Origin: Halichoerus grypus
Lineage: Eukaryota > Chordata > Mammalia > Carnivora > Phocidae
Direction: 5' to 3'
Assembly: GCF_964656455.1 (NCBI RefSeq)
Contig: NC_135716.1
Location: forward strand, 81,742,484 to 81,806,483
Length of the DNA: 64,000 bases
Made by a program: the position numbers and the translations under genes. This document shows, in pieces, positions 11,876 through 23,234 of the stretch. Position 1 is the stretch's first letter; every line of letters begins with the position of its first letter. Below the pieces are notes generated by a model. The model made no database searches. It worked only from the letters and a program-made list of their open reading frames with translations, and was not told the origin of the DNA.

Positions 11876-12279
11876 TCCTTTATTTTTTTTATATCTATAT
11901 AAGATGATAGATGTTAACTGAACTTATTGTAGAGTAATTTTATGATATTTGTATGGCAAATATTTATGCTGTATACCTTAAACTTATACATTGCTTTTCT
12001 CAATGAAACTGGGGAAAAAATAGAAACAGGAAAAAACTGGGCTCTTCAAAATCTCAGTTAAACAAAATATAATTTTTCTGGCAAAAATTACTAAAGAACA
12101 AAACCTCTAATGTTTCATAAGTAGTTAGCCATCTTCCTTTGATAATCTGTCCTAGAACATAGAGGCTGTAGGTACCCATTATAAATCTGAAGCTGTATTC
12201 CATGGCCTGTCTAGTGTGTAGTGCCCACTCTCACTCCCTCACAAATCCTTTACTATGCCAACCTGCACCTATATTCTTT

Positions 12280-12412
12280 CTTTGCTTATCATCTACCCAC
12301 TGAAATAGAAGTTCTATATGTGCAATGACCAGATCTTGCTTATTCATGGTGCACAGTGTCTGGTACACAGTAGTCCCTCAATAAGCACTTGTTCAATTAA
12401 TAAATAAACAAT
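12280..12412 (+). repeat. L2 3' end
   Basis: ggtacacagtagtccctcaataagcacttgttcaatt matches the L2 terminus (ggcacatagtaggtgctcaataaat...ttgaatga), preceded by an L2-like gaccagatcttgcttattc. Confidence 0.6.
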
Positions 12413-12552
12413 TACCTGTCTAGCTCCTTATTTGTGACCCTCTCCTGCAAACATCCATTTCCACCACGAGATTCTAAGCACCAGTAAAGCAGGAGTATGG
12501 GAAAAGAACATGGATTTCAGATAACTAAAACCAAAACAGAAATATAGGCACA

Positions 12553-12760
12553 GGGGCACCTGGGTGGCTCATCTGTCGGTTAAGCATCTGCCTTCAGCTC
12601 AGGTTATGATCCCAGGGTCCTAGGATCGAACCCTGCATGGGGCTCCCTATTCTGCGGAAAGCCTGCTTCTCCTTCTCCCTCTGCCTTCCACTCCCCCTGC
12701 TTGTGCTTTCTCTGTCAAATAAATAAATAAAATCTTAAAAAAAAAAAAAAAGAAAGAAAC
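12553..12760 (+). mobile_element. Can-SINE
   Basis: Head ggggcacctgggtggctcat, CT-rich body, A tail followed by agaaagaaac. TSD gaaatataggcaca (12539-12552) and gaaatacaggcata (12761-12774), 12 of 14. Confidence 0.93.
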
Positions 12761-12774
12761 GAAATACAGGCATA

Positions 12775-14625
12775 AAAAATTTTCCTCTGCATAAATGATG
12801 TACATGACAATTTTATAGAAAAAGACACTAAATATTACTTAGTTGTTTACCTTCTACAATACAACTTAAAGGAGAATCAATGTTTTCAATTAGCTAATTG
12901 AAGCGACCTTAAACATCCAAAAAAGCTCCGCAAAACAAAAAACCCCACCCCACATTGTTTGTTTAACAATAGGCAGTGACAAACAGGATTTAAAAGAGTA
13001 GTGGTCCTGTCTCCCATTCCCAAATCAGCTTTCTTCATTTAACAAACAATTTTTGATTCTATGGACTAACAATAGAACATTCTGGGTACTTTTATAATCT
13101 GGAAGGCATAGTGCAGTTCTGAAGGGTTCTGGAGATGATTGGTGACATGAAGAAGTGTGTAGGCACTGCCTCACTCAGTGCTTGGCGGGAAGGAGCATTC
13201 AGTGGGAGCCATCACTTATATTATCTGCATCAATCTGAACTCCAGTCTCACCTATTTGCATCATCTCTGAAAAACTTTCAAGTCTGGTATCCAGAAATCC
13301 AGGAAGAAATAACAAATGGCAATTTTCCCCCTAAATTCAGAGACTGTTCTCTGGAGGAGAAAAGAACAACAAATAAAAACAAAAACCCCATAAAAAAATA
13401 ACAAAACCTTTGAAGGGGACATGTGTAATAAAATGTGACATTGGAAAAACAATAAGGAAGTGAATATAATTTTGTAAAAATCATGGTGGGAAAATTAAGG
13501 AAATAATTATTCTCAATGCAAAGAGACTAGGAAATTAAAATAATAAGAGAAAAGAGAAAATAAGAACTCCTGAAATCTGAACATATTTACTTTAAACAGA
13601 TACACTAATAGTGCACAGCTAACTAATAGAGTATGGCAGTTGAATAACTCTGTGAATTTTAAGGAGACTCAGTACCTTGTCCAGGTGAACCAGCATGGGC
13701 ATTCTACCAACTAACTGGGGAGAGGTTCCTGAGGGGCTGGCTAGTGGTGTAAGTGGAAAGCAAGGTTTCCCTGGTGGCAGTATCAAGATGCTGTTGAGCA
13801 GTGTGGGAGAAAGGCACTACAGAAGTTATAATGTTTTGTGGCCTACACTTCACAAAATTTCAGCTGACCGTGACCCAGTGGCAAAAAATAATAATAATAA
13901 TAATAAAAATGCTAATACAAAAGCTATTAAATACTAATACCAATATGAATAACTAAATTCATTCTTTGCTCTTATAATACTAATACTAATGTAAGCTCAA
14001 GACAACATATTTATTATGTTTGAAACACATACACATGCACAGAAAACCTACATCATTTTTACCTTCTCAAGCATATCAAAGGGTGTTCCAAAGTGAGAAC
14101 TCACACACACATGCTTAGTGACCACTCTCAACATATTTGATAGCCACAAGTTGAGGAAAAAGAAAATTCAGAGAGAATTCTGCTTTGGACACCAGTAAAT
14201 GCTACTGCACTTCACTGATTTTACTTGTTTTCTCCAACCCCACCCCACAATCTTTCTCAAATTTAGAGTGAAGTTTTCAGAACAAAAATCTCATAGTGAA
14301 AAATAATTTATCTGAAGAACTTTTTTTTTTTTCCACTTACCTTTTTTCCCCCCTACTCTCTTCCTAAGCAATACAAGGAGTTCACAGGTTTTGTCCATCC
14401 AAGAATATCCTTAACTATTTCTGGTTTAAAAAACTTAGATATCAAACATTGTGAATGTATTTGTCACGCTCTTACTAAACACAGGTTGAACAAGGGATCG
14501 GGGCATAGACTTTGCTACACTCATATCTCCAGAACTCAGTCATGCCACAGGCATATATTCTCAGTGCCTGCCTGGATCTGCCTCCCAACAACCTAGGTAG
14601 AACAAGATGGGCTATGATCAGAAGC
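12775..14625. other. No supported feature
   Basis: Unique-looking. Contains an (AAT)6-like run at 13886-13905, an overlapping set of chance open frames at 13135-13484 on both strands, and a moderately GC-balanced block at about 13690-13880 that I could not assign. Confidence 0.4.
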
Positions 14626-14629
14626 TACT

Positions 14630-14812
14630 GACAGTCTGATGCAAATCCGGCTCTGCTACCTGCTGGCCAGACACACGGGGCTGTGCCTGTCCACATTCTC
14701 TTCATCTTTAAATAGTATCAGAAGACCTAACTGGAAGGGTTATTGTTAGGATTAAATGGATTAACAAGCACTTGAAATGCTTTGGATATCACATAATAAA
14801 AACTGGCCATCA
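14630..14812 (+). repeat. MIR
   Basis: aaatccggctctgctacctgctggcc...cttcatctttaaat...gggttattgttaggattaaatgg...acaagcacttgaaatgcttt follows the MIR consensus order (gctctgccacttac, cctcatctgtaaaat, gggttgttgtgaggattaaatg). Confidence 0.7.
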
Positions 14813-14964
14813 CAAAGCAGTGTTGGAAAACTGTTTCCTCTCAAAAAGGAAGAAGAAAAATAGAATGGTTCCTGAAGAGAAATCTAGGAAATATTTTTCT
14901 TCTGCTCTATAATCATCCATTCCCTATTCCACAGCCACATTTCAAAATGCATTTCTAAGGCATC

Positions 14965-15241
14965 ACTTGGAAGGTGGGCGAGGGGTGGGGATGGGCAAAA
15001 TAGACAAAGGGGAGTATGAAGTCCAGTTATAAAATAAGTAAGTCATGGAAATGAAAAGTACAGCACAGGGAATATAGTTAGTATAGTTAACAAAATAATG
15101 TAATAATATTATATGGTGACAGACGGCAACTACACTTATGGTGAGCACTAAGTAATGTATAGAATTACCAAATCATTAGGTTGTACACCTGAAACTAATA
15201 TAACATATCTTAATTACACTTCAATAAATTTTAAGAAAATT
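14965..15241 (+). mobile_element. L1 3' UTR end
   Basis: ccagttataaaataagtaagtcatg, gtacagcacagggaatatag, taccaaatcattaggttgtacacctgaaac, ending acttcaataaattttaag: a standard older L1 3' terminus with no ORF2 attached. Confidence 0.8.
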
Positions 15242-15696
15242 CAATCATGGCCTCCAGGCCTTGAGTGGTCAGGCCTCTGGCCCCCTCTTCTCCGCCTGTC
15301 AACTCACACATCCATCTACATTAGCATTTATGTGCAGCACACACACTTCTCTGTCTTTAAATGGCCAACCTCAGTCCCTCCTTAATGATCACAAAAAAAA
15401 AAAAAAGAAAAAAGAAAAACAGCCAAGGAAATAGGCACACATTTAAAATTTATTCAAGTCTGAAGAACCTTGAGATATGTCTTTTATACTGAAATGTACT
15501 CAAAGGTAGAAACAGGGAAAACAAAACTGATTATTAAATGGTATAAGTGGGAGTTATAAAATAGCCCAGAAAAGTAAGCTATACATGAGGGAAGCAAAGA
15601 AAAATTAAAATCCACAAAGCAAAGGTGTTAAGGAAATTTTTATGTTATGTTAGAAATATTCAGTGAAATATTTGATATTAACATGCAACGTCTTAT
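15242..15696. other. No recognisable feature
   Basis: Begins just after the L1 end with catggcctccaggccttgag. An A14 run is at 15390-15405. Otherwise unique-looking. Confidence 0.45.
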
Positions 15697-15711
15697 AAAA
15701 CTAGACATGCA

Positions 15712-15916
15712 GGGGCACTTGGGTGGCTCAGTTGTTAAGCGGCTGCCTTTGGCTCAGGTCATGATCCTAGGGTCCTGGGATCGAGCCCCACATCAGGCTC
15801 CCTGCTCGCTGGGAAGCCTGCTTCTCCCTCTCCCACTCCCCCTGCTTGTGTTCCTTCTCTCGCTGTGTCTCTCTCTGTCAAATAAATAAATAAAATCTTA
15901 AAAAAACAAAAAACAA
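15712..15916 (+). mobile_element. Can-SINE
   Basis: ggggcacttgggtggctcag head with the tgttccttctctcgctgtgtctctctctgtcaaat tail (subfamily B) and an A-rich tail with C interruptions. TSD aaaactagacatgca at 15697-15711 and 15917-15931 (15 of 15). Confidence 0.95.
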
Positions 15917-15959
15917 AAAACTAGACATGCACTTACTATAACACCTGGTAATTTCTCCC

Positions 15960-16690
15960 CTGATCATTTATATCAGAAAAAGAAAAACCTATGTTCACTC
16001 AAAAAGTTGTACACTAATGTTCATAGCACCTTTATTTGTAATAGCCCAAATATGGAAATGATCAAAATGTCCCTCAGCATGTGCACAGTTAAACGAACTG
16101 GTACATTCATATCATGGACTACTACTCACCAATAAGAGGAAGTTGACTATTGATATACATACAAACTTGGATAAATCTTGAAGGAATTATGCTGAGTGAA
16201 AAAAAGCCAATCCCGAAAGGTTACACACCATATTATTCCATTTGTATAACATTTTTGAGATGACAAAACTATGGAAATGGTGAGATTAGCAGTTGTGAGG
16301 TGTTAGAGAGGAGGGTAGGAAAGAGGTGGCTGTGGCTGTAAAAGGGTAGCATGAGGAATACTTGTGGTGATGGAAGCATGAGGAATTCTTGTGGTGATGG
16401 ACTGTTCTGTATCCAGACTGTGGTGATGGGCATCTTAGTCTATACATGATAAAATTACATAAAACACACACACAAACTCACAAGTATATGTAAAACTGGT
16501 AAAATCTGAATAAGGTCAGTGAATTGTATCCTGGTTTCATATCCTGGTTGTGCTATCATAATATAGTTAGGAAAGATGTCATTGTTGGAGGAAAGCAGGC
16601 GAAGGGCACAGAAAATCATTCTGTATTGTTTCTTACAACTGCATGAGTTACATGTCAATCTACAGCTATCTCAAAATAAAAAGCTTTCAA
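15960..16690 (+). mobile_element. Old L1 (L1M-type) 3' end
   Basis: tgttcatagcacctttatttgtaatagcccaaatatgg, gaattatgctgagtgaaaaaaagccaatc, tccagactgtggtgatggg, ending tctcaaaataaaaagctttc: the far 3' end of ORF2 and the 3' UTR of an old L1. A 27-bp tandem duplication at 16348-16401 lies within it. Confidence 0.78.
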
Positions 16691-16691
16691 A

Positions 16692-17187
16692 AAAGGCAGA
16701 AAGATGTGTTGGAGACAATCACTCAAACGTTTCAAATCAATAAGGAAGTGCACACCCCTCCGCATTATGGATTAATTAGATAATACTCTTCAAATGGGAA
16801 CAAATGTAAGAAGAAAGGCCTCAAGTAAATAATTACAATCGACACATTAATTTTGTAAACCATTACTTCTCATGTCTGAAAGAGATAAAGATAGACTGAG
16901 TGAGATATGCTATACTTAATATCTAACCAAAAGCCAAGATGTGGTTCATAAAAGTACTACTAATTCCTAGATTTCTCAGTAAACCCATTAGAAGAAGGGA
17001 AAGCCAAGCCCGATGTATTCACCTGTTCAGTCAAAATTAACCTAGGATGAACAATCCACTTCCGTCTGTGAGAAATAAAATGGAACTCTGACTGCAGTAC
17101 CTTGTAAACCCAAAGGTACATCCAAACCCTAAGGAAGAGGAGGAGAAGCTGATTTTGCAGAATAATGCCGTGTCTCTTTCTTTTCCC
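16692..17187. other. No recognisable feature
   Basis: AT-rich, unique-looking, no exon signal. Confidence 0.4.
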
Positions 17188-17345
17188 CATCTATTGAGTG
17201 CTGACTCTGCCCTGCAGCTGTATGTGCTCCCATGAAGTATCAGATTTATTGTTAGCACAAGCTCAACAGTTGAGGTACTACTATTACACTCACTTATGAT
17301 AGGGAAATTAAGAGGCTCAGAGAGTTTAGATTAATAATATAGATA
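17188..17345 (-). repeat. MIR
   Basis: tctattgagtgctgactctgccctgcag...gtactactattacactcact...gaaattaagaggctcagagagttta is the reverse complement of a diverged MIR, in the expected order. Confidence 0.6.
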
Positions 17346-17686
17346 TCTTAATAAATCCATCATTAAATCTCAGCTATTTACTAAATTTTCATTCTTGGGA
17401 TTGGGGTTAGAAGGAACTACCTCTATTTAATATTAATACATTTTTCTTTTATTTACTCAGTTACTATAAATATGTAGAAATAAGAAATGTAAACTGAAAG
17501 AAAAAGCTTCTGCCAGGCCATAAAGTAAACAAAATAGTGAAATTTTCTTCCTAATCCATGTTTATAATAAGTTGTATCAAAAGGAATGAGAAAAATGGCA
17601 CGACGTATTACAAGACACCAAGAAGAGGATCTAATAGACCTGAAAAATAAGAAATTCATCTAAAAGAAAGGAAAAATAAAATCCAA

Positions 17687-17790
17687 ATCTCAGTCGGTAG
17701 AGAACATGACTCTTGATCTCAGGGTTATCAGTTTGAGCCTCAGGTTGTGCATGGAACCTACTTAAAAAACAAAACAAAGTAAAACCATTG
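17687..17790 (+). mobile_element. Older Can-SINE fragment
   Basis: ctcagtcggtagagaacatgactcttgatctcagggttatcagtttgagcc belongs to the 'gtagagcatgtgactcttgatc' branch of carnivore tRNA SINEs, without the long CT-rich body. Head is truncated. Ends in A-rich sequence (cttaaaaaacaaaacaaagt). Confidence 0.7.
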
Positions 17791-18409
17791 GAGATGGGCA
17801 CATTCATATACCAAAGTAATGGATTCATTTTTGACTCTGTGTTTTTGTTTCATTTTGCCTTTGTCCTTTATTCATGGTATAATTGATATACCCTCTATCC
17901 CCAAATTATAAGGGACATTCCAAATAAACTATTTGGTGCTTCTGAGCCAAATAAAAGGTCATATTTTTCCCCTTCATTTCAGGCACATAGTCACACTTGT
18001 TTGACTTGATATTTTCCTATTCCATCTTCCAGAAGATAACTGTCTCTAGTCTGTGCTTGACAATTTGGTCAATTCACTGTAATGAGAAACCTGGACAACA
18101 ATGTAGAATGACTTCTAGTGTATATTAACATGAATAATTAAGAAGACAGTCTGCCACCTCCCTATCAAAATCATAAGATTTTAGGGTATCCTACACAAGA
18201 TTCATGATTTATAACCTTCAAATTTATGTCCTAGACTCCTTAAAATAGTGCTGTCTCAAGAATGTGATATGGTCCTTCACACTGAAAGACTACTTTTTCC
18301 CCAAACAAAATCACATTTTATCAGTATTTCTAATTTTGCTGGTTCCTTAATCACTTGCCTTCTTAAATCCTTTCTCCAGCCCAAACAGATCATCTAATGA
18401 AGGCCCACA
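17791..18409. other. No recognisable feature
   Basis: AT-rich, unique-looking sequence. Confidence 0.4.
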
Positions 18410-18835
18410 CGGATTGGTGAATAAGAACATGGACTACAGAGTAACCTCAAACCTGGGCTTACTCATCTATACCATATATTCATTCGATCTACAGCTTTTT
18501 TCTTTTTTTAATTTATTTATTTGAGATAGGGGGAGAGAGAGAGAGAGAGAAAGAGAGGGAGAACGAGCAGGGGGAGCAGCAGAGGGAGAGGGAGAAGCAG
18601 CCTCCCCGCTGAGTAGGAAGTCCAATGTGGGGCTCGATCCCAGGACTCTGGGATCATGACCTGAGTGGAAGGCAGGTGCTTAATCAACTGAGCCACCCAG
18701 GTGCCCTGACCTACAGCTTTTTCATCTGGAAAATAAGGAAAGCAAATTGAATCTTAGAGCATTATTTTGCATACTAAATGATTTAATATATAGTAAGCCC
18801 TCAGCATTATACCTACCATACAGTAAACCTTCAAA
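18410..18835 (+). repeat. MIR split by a Can-SINE
   Basis: Left part 18410-18500 (ggattggtgaataagaacatggactacagagtaacctcaaacctggg) and right part 18708-18835 (tttttcatctggaaaataagg...atttaatatatagtaagccctcagc) join into one MIR once the SINE at 18501-18707 is removed. Confidence 0.65.
18501..18707 (-). mobile_element. Can-SINE inside MIR
   Basis: Poly-T, GA-rich body (gggggagagagagagagag), end gagccacccaggtgccc. TSD ctacagcttttt at 18489-18500 and 18711-18722, extended by gat/gac on the left. Confidence 0.92.
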
Positions 18836-19129
18836 TGTGATACAACAATGACAAGGACAATGTTGAAGGAGGAAAGAAGAAGCTATTTTTCTCCAATTAT
18901 TTCTTAGGAATTTATGGTCCAAATTAAAGTTTGACCAATTCTTCCTCTCATCTTGATGATATTTACAATATTGCAAGGCTATAGAGTCAACAAAATTCAG
19001 GAGAGATACCATACTGGACACATAAAGTCCAATCTGGGGTGTTTGTTTATTCCTTAATGTAATATCAAGAGCAAATTGGTAGAGGAGTGAAAAAATTATT
19101 TTTATGAGGCAAAAAGTGATCCCACTGAA

Positions 19130-19286
19130 AGAGCATGACACTGGCAGTCAGGTGGCTAGGGTTCTAGCCCTGTTTCTTCCGTTAATCTGAAAAATCAGAG
19201 CAAGTCATTTCCCTCTTCTAGGCCACATACTCTCTCCATCCCCCAAAAAGGAGCTGATACTATAAGATTTTTAAGAACCCTCAAGA
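19130..19286 (+). repeat. MIR
   Basis: agagcatgacactggcagtcaggtggctagggttctagccctg...aatcagagcaagtcatttccctcttctaggcc matches MIR order (gagcacggactctggagcc, ggttcgaatccc, gacctyggcaagtyacttaacctc). Confidence 0.6.
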
Positions 19287-19783
19287 ATTAACATTCTACC
19301 TTTTTGTTAGGGAAAGGAAAAAAGGCTGTGGCATGAACACTAATGTAGCATATAGATGGCACTTCCAATGTTCGGCCTTTTAAGTGTACAGTGGCCAGAC
19401 TCCAAGGAAAAGCTAAGTATCCCAGTTACTCTGTTTGCCATCCTCTTCTTGTCCTCCGTTCTTCCCATCTTGTTTTTACCATTTTGTGGCTTATGACCCC
19501 ATCCCAACCTCTCAATATAAAGCTAGTCTATATCACTAAGAAATAAAAGTTGCCGTACTGAAATTTAATAACTTAAATATTTATATCCACTCAAAAAGAA
19601 ATCCAAGCTTACTATTCTCTTATATGATTACTTCAAAGGAAGGGAGGCAAAAGCAGAACAGGAACAAAGAGAAATAGATGGCAAAGCCTTGTTTTTCTGG
19701 TTCAAGCAGAACAAAAGAAATTTTAAATGCATAGAATCCCAAACTAAATTGAAAATGACACAAAGCTAAACAGAACTAGTTAG

Positions 19784-20050
19784 GGGCGCCTGGGTGGCTC
19801 AGTTGGTTAAGCAACTGCCTTCGGCCTAGGTCATGATCCCAGGGTCCTGGGATCGAGCCCCACATCGGGCTCCCTGCTCAGCGGGGAACTTGCTTCTCCC
19901 TCTCCCTCTGACTACAGCTCTGCCTACTTGTGCTCTCTCTCTCTCTCTCTCTCTCTGTGTGTCAAATAAATAAATAAATAAAAAAAATCTTAAAAAAAAA
20001 AAATTAAAAAAAAAAAAATAAAATAAAATAAAAAATAAATAAATAAAAAA
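19784..20050 (+). mobile_element. Can-SINE with expanded A-rich tail
   Basis: gggcgcctgggtggctcagttggttaagcaactgcc head, (CT)n, then about 95 nt of (AAATA)n/poly-A tail. TSD taaacagaactagttag at 19767-19783 and 20051-20067 (17 of 17). Confidence 0.95.
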
Positions 20051-20067
20051 TAAACAGAACTAGTTAG

Positions 20068-20805
20068 AGGTGGAGGTGAATAGATTATAGGAGAAAGTGA
20101 TCTCTCCAAGTCAAGTACATTCATATTTGAGAGGTTAAGTATGTATATATAAGTATTTATAAATAGGAGAACATGAAAGATCACTAAAATGAGATAATAT
20201 ATTATTAAACCATAAATGGTACTTGCTAATTTTTATTAAATAAGTCTTAATAGAAAAAGATCACAAGTTAATCATAGGGCTAGTATAGTGCTATTTATTA
20301 TATTCTACTTCAACACTGATTAGTTCCAGGATGGATACATGTCTCAGCAGATCAATGAAAATCACTTCAGAATTTCTGGTAAAATACTGAAAAAGAAAGC
20401 CTTCTTTTTATTGGACTTGTAGCTGTGAGTTACCACATGGAAAAGACCTAACAACCTTTTCAGACCAATATACCTGAAGCATGAAATCTTCTCCCTGTGG
20501 CTTTCAATTATAAGTACTATTAAATTCTTTTTTGTGCTTAAGCCAGAGTATTACTGACTTCCCTGAGTAATACAACTTGTCAACCTTTATATATGCTTGG
20601 CTTTCTGACTAATCAAATGAGTTGTAAAGATGATTATTTAATATAATCCTTGTTTTAAAAAAATGATAAGATACAAAGTAATAAATGTAACAACAGGCTG
20701 ATCCATAGCACCGTGTAACAAAAAAAGTATTCTTGGGTCATCCTGATATGTATTATAATACTCTAATACAAGAATGTGAAAGAGAAAAGACAGTTGCTAA
20801 AAGAT
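20068..20805. other. No recognisable feature
   Basis: AT-rich sequence with no clear repeat. Confidence 0.4.
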
Positions 20806-20816
20806 AGCTGGAAAGG

Positions 20817-20999
20817 ATTTTATTTTATTTTATTTTATTTTATATTTTATTTTATTTTATTTTTTTATTTTATTTTATTTTTTATTTTATATTTTATTTT
20901 ATTTTATTTTATTATTTTATTTTATTTTATATTTTATTTTTTATTTTTTATTTTATTTTATTTATTTTTTATTTTATTTTATTTTTATTTTATTTTATT
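20817..20999. repeat. (TTTTA)n pentanucleotide array
   Basis: Roughly 180 nt of TTTTA/TTTA units with a few T-length changes, derived from the A tail of the adjacent minus-strand SINE. The longest simple repeat in the window. Confidence 0.93.
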
Positions 21000-21179
21000 A
21001 AGATTTATATATTTGAGAGAGAGACAAACAAATGAGTGGAGAAGAGGGAGAGATTATCCAAGCAGACTCCTGCTGAGCATGGAGTCCTATGTGGGACTTG
21101 ATCTCATGACCCATAAGATCAGGACCTGAGACAAAACCAAGAGTCAGGCACTTAACTGACTGAGCCACCCAGGCACCCC
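20817..21179 (-). mobile_element. Can-SINE with (TTTTA)n tail, inside an older SINE
   Basis: On the minus strand the SINE head ends at 21179 (gagccacccaggcacccct) and its A tail has become a ~180-nt (TTTTA)n-type array at 20817-20999. It sits in the tail of an older tRNA-SINE (21180-21295). The 117-codon open frame over 20776-21129 is a translation of this simple repeat and is not a gene. Confidence 0.85.
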
Positions 21180-21295
21180 TATTTTATTTTTAAGATTTAA
21201 AAATTTTAAGTAATCTCTACACCTAACCTGGGGCTCAAACTCACAACTCTGAGATCAAGAGTCAGATGCTCCATCAACTGAGACACCCAGGTGCC
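21180..21295 (-). mobile_element. Older Can-SINE fragment
   Basis: tttttaagatttaaaaattttaagtaatctctacacctaacctggggctcaaactcac...gagatcaagagtcagatgctcc...gacacccaggtgcc: the 'gactcttgatctca' branch in reverse. Outer TSD agctggaaaggatttta (20806-20822) and agctgagaagtatttta (21296-21312), about 14 of 17, encloses the younger SINE as well. Confidence 0.75.
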
Positions 21296-21815
21296 AGCTG
21301 AGAAGTATTTTAAAGATAATAAATGAGATCAGACTTAAAAAAAGTCTTCCAGAGAAATGTGCAAGAGTTGACAACATACTAGTTCAGTATTCTACCTAGC
21401 ACTCTTGTTCTATTTTGCATTCTAACATTTGCCAAAATAACCTGTGAGCCATTCCAAGGATCCCCCTGGAGAGAAAACTATTAATAGATTTGGAATAGAC
21501 ACCATGTTCACCCACTTCTTCCCCACCTCCTGATGGAGAGACCACTCAGGAAGAAACCATGAAAAAGAACACAGTCTCACAGGAAAGGAAGCTTTTCTAG
21601 GTATATGAAGTATTTTTAAGATCAAACAGTTTGTTAAGAAACAAGAGTTTCCAGTCACTTGCTTGTAGTAGCAACTTACAAACTACATCTTGCAACTCAT
21701 TAGAACGAACCTACATCAATTTAGTGAGACTAGGATTATGGTAAAAATAAAAGAGAATGAAGAGTATATCAAACCTAGTAAGGTTAGTGCTGTTTATAAA
21801 ATGTTTGTCTCAGGG

Positions 21816-21857
<42 letters not shown>

Positions 21858-21858
21858 A
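21816..21858 (+). repeat. (TG)n microsatellite
   Basis: gtgtgagtgtgtg... about 20 units, ending gtgcatgtaagtc. Not inside an L1. The flanks 21315-21815 and 21859-22595 show nothing recognisable. Confidence 0.93.
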
Positions 21859-22595
21859 TGTAAGTCATGTGTGCGCTGGGAGAAGACATAAGATGTATTT
21901 CTTACTAGGGGTCGCAGTCACAAAAGTCTGAAAGCTACTGGCTTTCAGATACAGCAAAAGATACAACAAAAGAAAGGCCTAATACAGAACCCTCCAAGTA
22001 AGATCAATAATAAGTCTTCTATTGAACTGTGAGAAGTTCTATGGGGAGGGATCAGTAGACCTTGTAAGAACGGACTCATCTTTCAGAAAAATTTCTGAGA
22101 CCTAAAGGACACCTGGAGAAAAAGAAAACGTCATGAAAATAGTAATGATCAAATTTATATATCTTAATGTAAAATACTTTCAATTGGCACATTCTTTACC
22201 CACAGTCTCAGATGTCAGTGCAGGCCTTACCTGAAAGTGTCTTTTGGTAAGAAACACACTGATGTCTCCACAAAGAAATGGCAGATCTCTCTCGATTCTG
22301 CAGGCCATTTAGTCTTTCTGCTAGCCCGCCTCTGTTTAATGAATTATAATGTATTAAGTTAGTTAAAAGAAACGTTTCAAAATAGTTGGAACATTTATAT
22401 TTTATACTCTCCAACCAGAGACAAATAGATTAAACATACAAATCCTAACTTATTTGGCATTACATCGTCTTCCTAGAGGCCCAATCCTCCTAGATCAGTA
22501 ATTTTTTAAAGATTTCTTAGAAGCTCAGTTTCTGGATTCTTAGAAATACAAGCTACTTTCAGATCAATTTGACTTCCTTTCTATTCTTTCCTAGT

Positions 22596-22745
22596 TTATT
22601 TATCCCATAAACATATACGGATCACTTCTTTCCTGTTCTACCTAGCAAAGTGCTAGATGCCAGGAATGCAAAGAAGGCAATGAGCCATGCCATGGGGGAG
22701 CCTCACAATCTGACAAAACATATAAATTAAAGTGTGGTCAGAATT
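22596..22745 (-). repeat. Ancient L2-like repeat
   Basis: taaacatatacggatcact...gcaaagtgctagatgccaggaatgcaaagaaggcaatgagccatgcc...gggggagcctcacaatctgac follows the widely repeated 'caaatatttattgagcac..ggcactggggatac..' text in diverged form. Family uncertain. Confidence 0.4.
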
Positions 22746-22960
22746 GTAGTCAAGAATAAAACCTGCAAATTGCTGATAGGCAATACATTAAATAAGAAAA
22801 TTTGGGTATGGGCTTATTATTTGGACCACAGAGACAATTGAGTATTAATCACAAGCACACAGCAAGGATACCAACATTATAAAAATAAAAAAAACTTCCA
22901 TGTATGGCAAGAAGATGATTCATAAAAATGGACATACTTCATAAAAACCCTTCCCCATCA

Positions 22961-23230
22961 ATGAATAATATATATATTATACCATTATATATTACTACAC
23001 TAATATATCAATTATATTATTATAATATTTATATATTATATATAATATACATTATATATTATAATTACATATTGTTATATAATTACATTGTTATATATTA
23101 TATGATATAATAAATAAGTATATTTTATATTAACATAATACAATGCTTATATTAACATATATTAAATCATATATAATATGTATATTCATTTATATGTATA
23201 TTATAAATACATATGAACATATATAAATAT
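22961..23230. repeat. AT-rich low-complexity tract
   Basis: About 270 nt of (AT)n/(ATA)n-like sequence with many short inverted repeats (for example tataatatttatatattata). Almost no G or C. It could form cruciforms or act as a matrix-attachment or fragile segment, but that is inference only. Confidence 0.9.
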
Positions 23231-23234
23231 TTTT

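Larger units (their letters stand above)
10526..12020 (+). mobile_element. L1 3' fragment (ORF2 end plus 3' UTR)
   Basis: Begins ggccaacaggtacatgaaaa, the last part of ORF2, and runs through aaggatgtggagaaaaggaa, the gatgaatggatgaaaaaaatgtggta region, a 3' UTR (agatcagatttgtggttacc) and the older-L1 3' end (gtataccttaaacttatac). The reading frame is broken. Two SINEs are nested (10769-10950 and 11681-11875) and one abuts its start. It carries a (TA)n at 11135-11170 and a (TG)n at 11490-11518. Probably an L1MA-age copy. Confidence 0.88.

Noticed and set aside
13690..13900. Possible processed pseudogene
   Set aside because: Moderate GC and an A-rich (AAT)n end at 13886-13905 suggest a retrocopy, but I could not match it to a gene and no TSD was found.
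18722..19141. 139-codon minus-strand open frame
   Set aside because: Overlaps the right half of a split MIR and the start of another MIR, with no domain, no splice signals and amino-acid use typical of random AT-rich sequence.
20776..21129. 117-codon Phe/Tyr/Ile-rich frame
   Set aside because: A translation of the (TTTTA)n array and SINE body.
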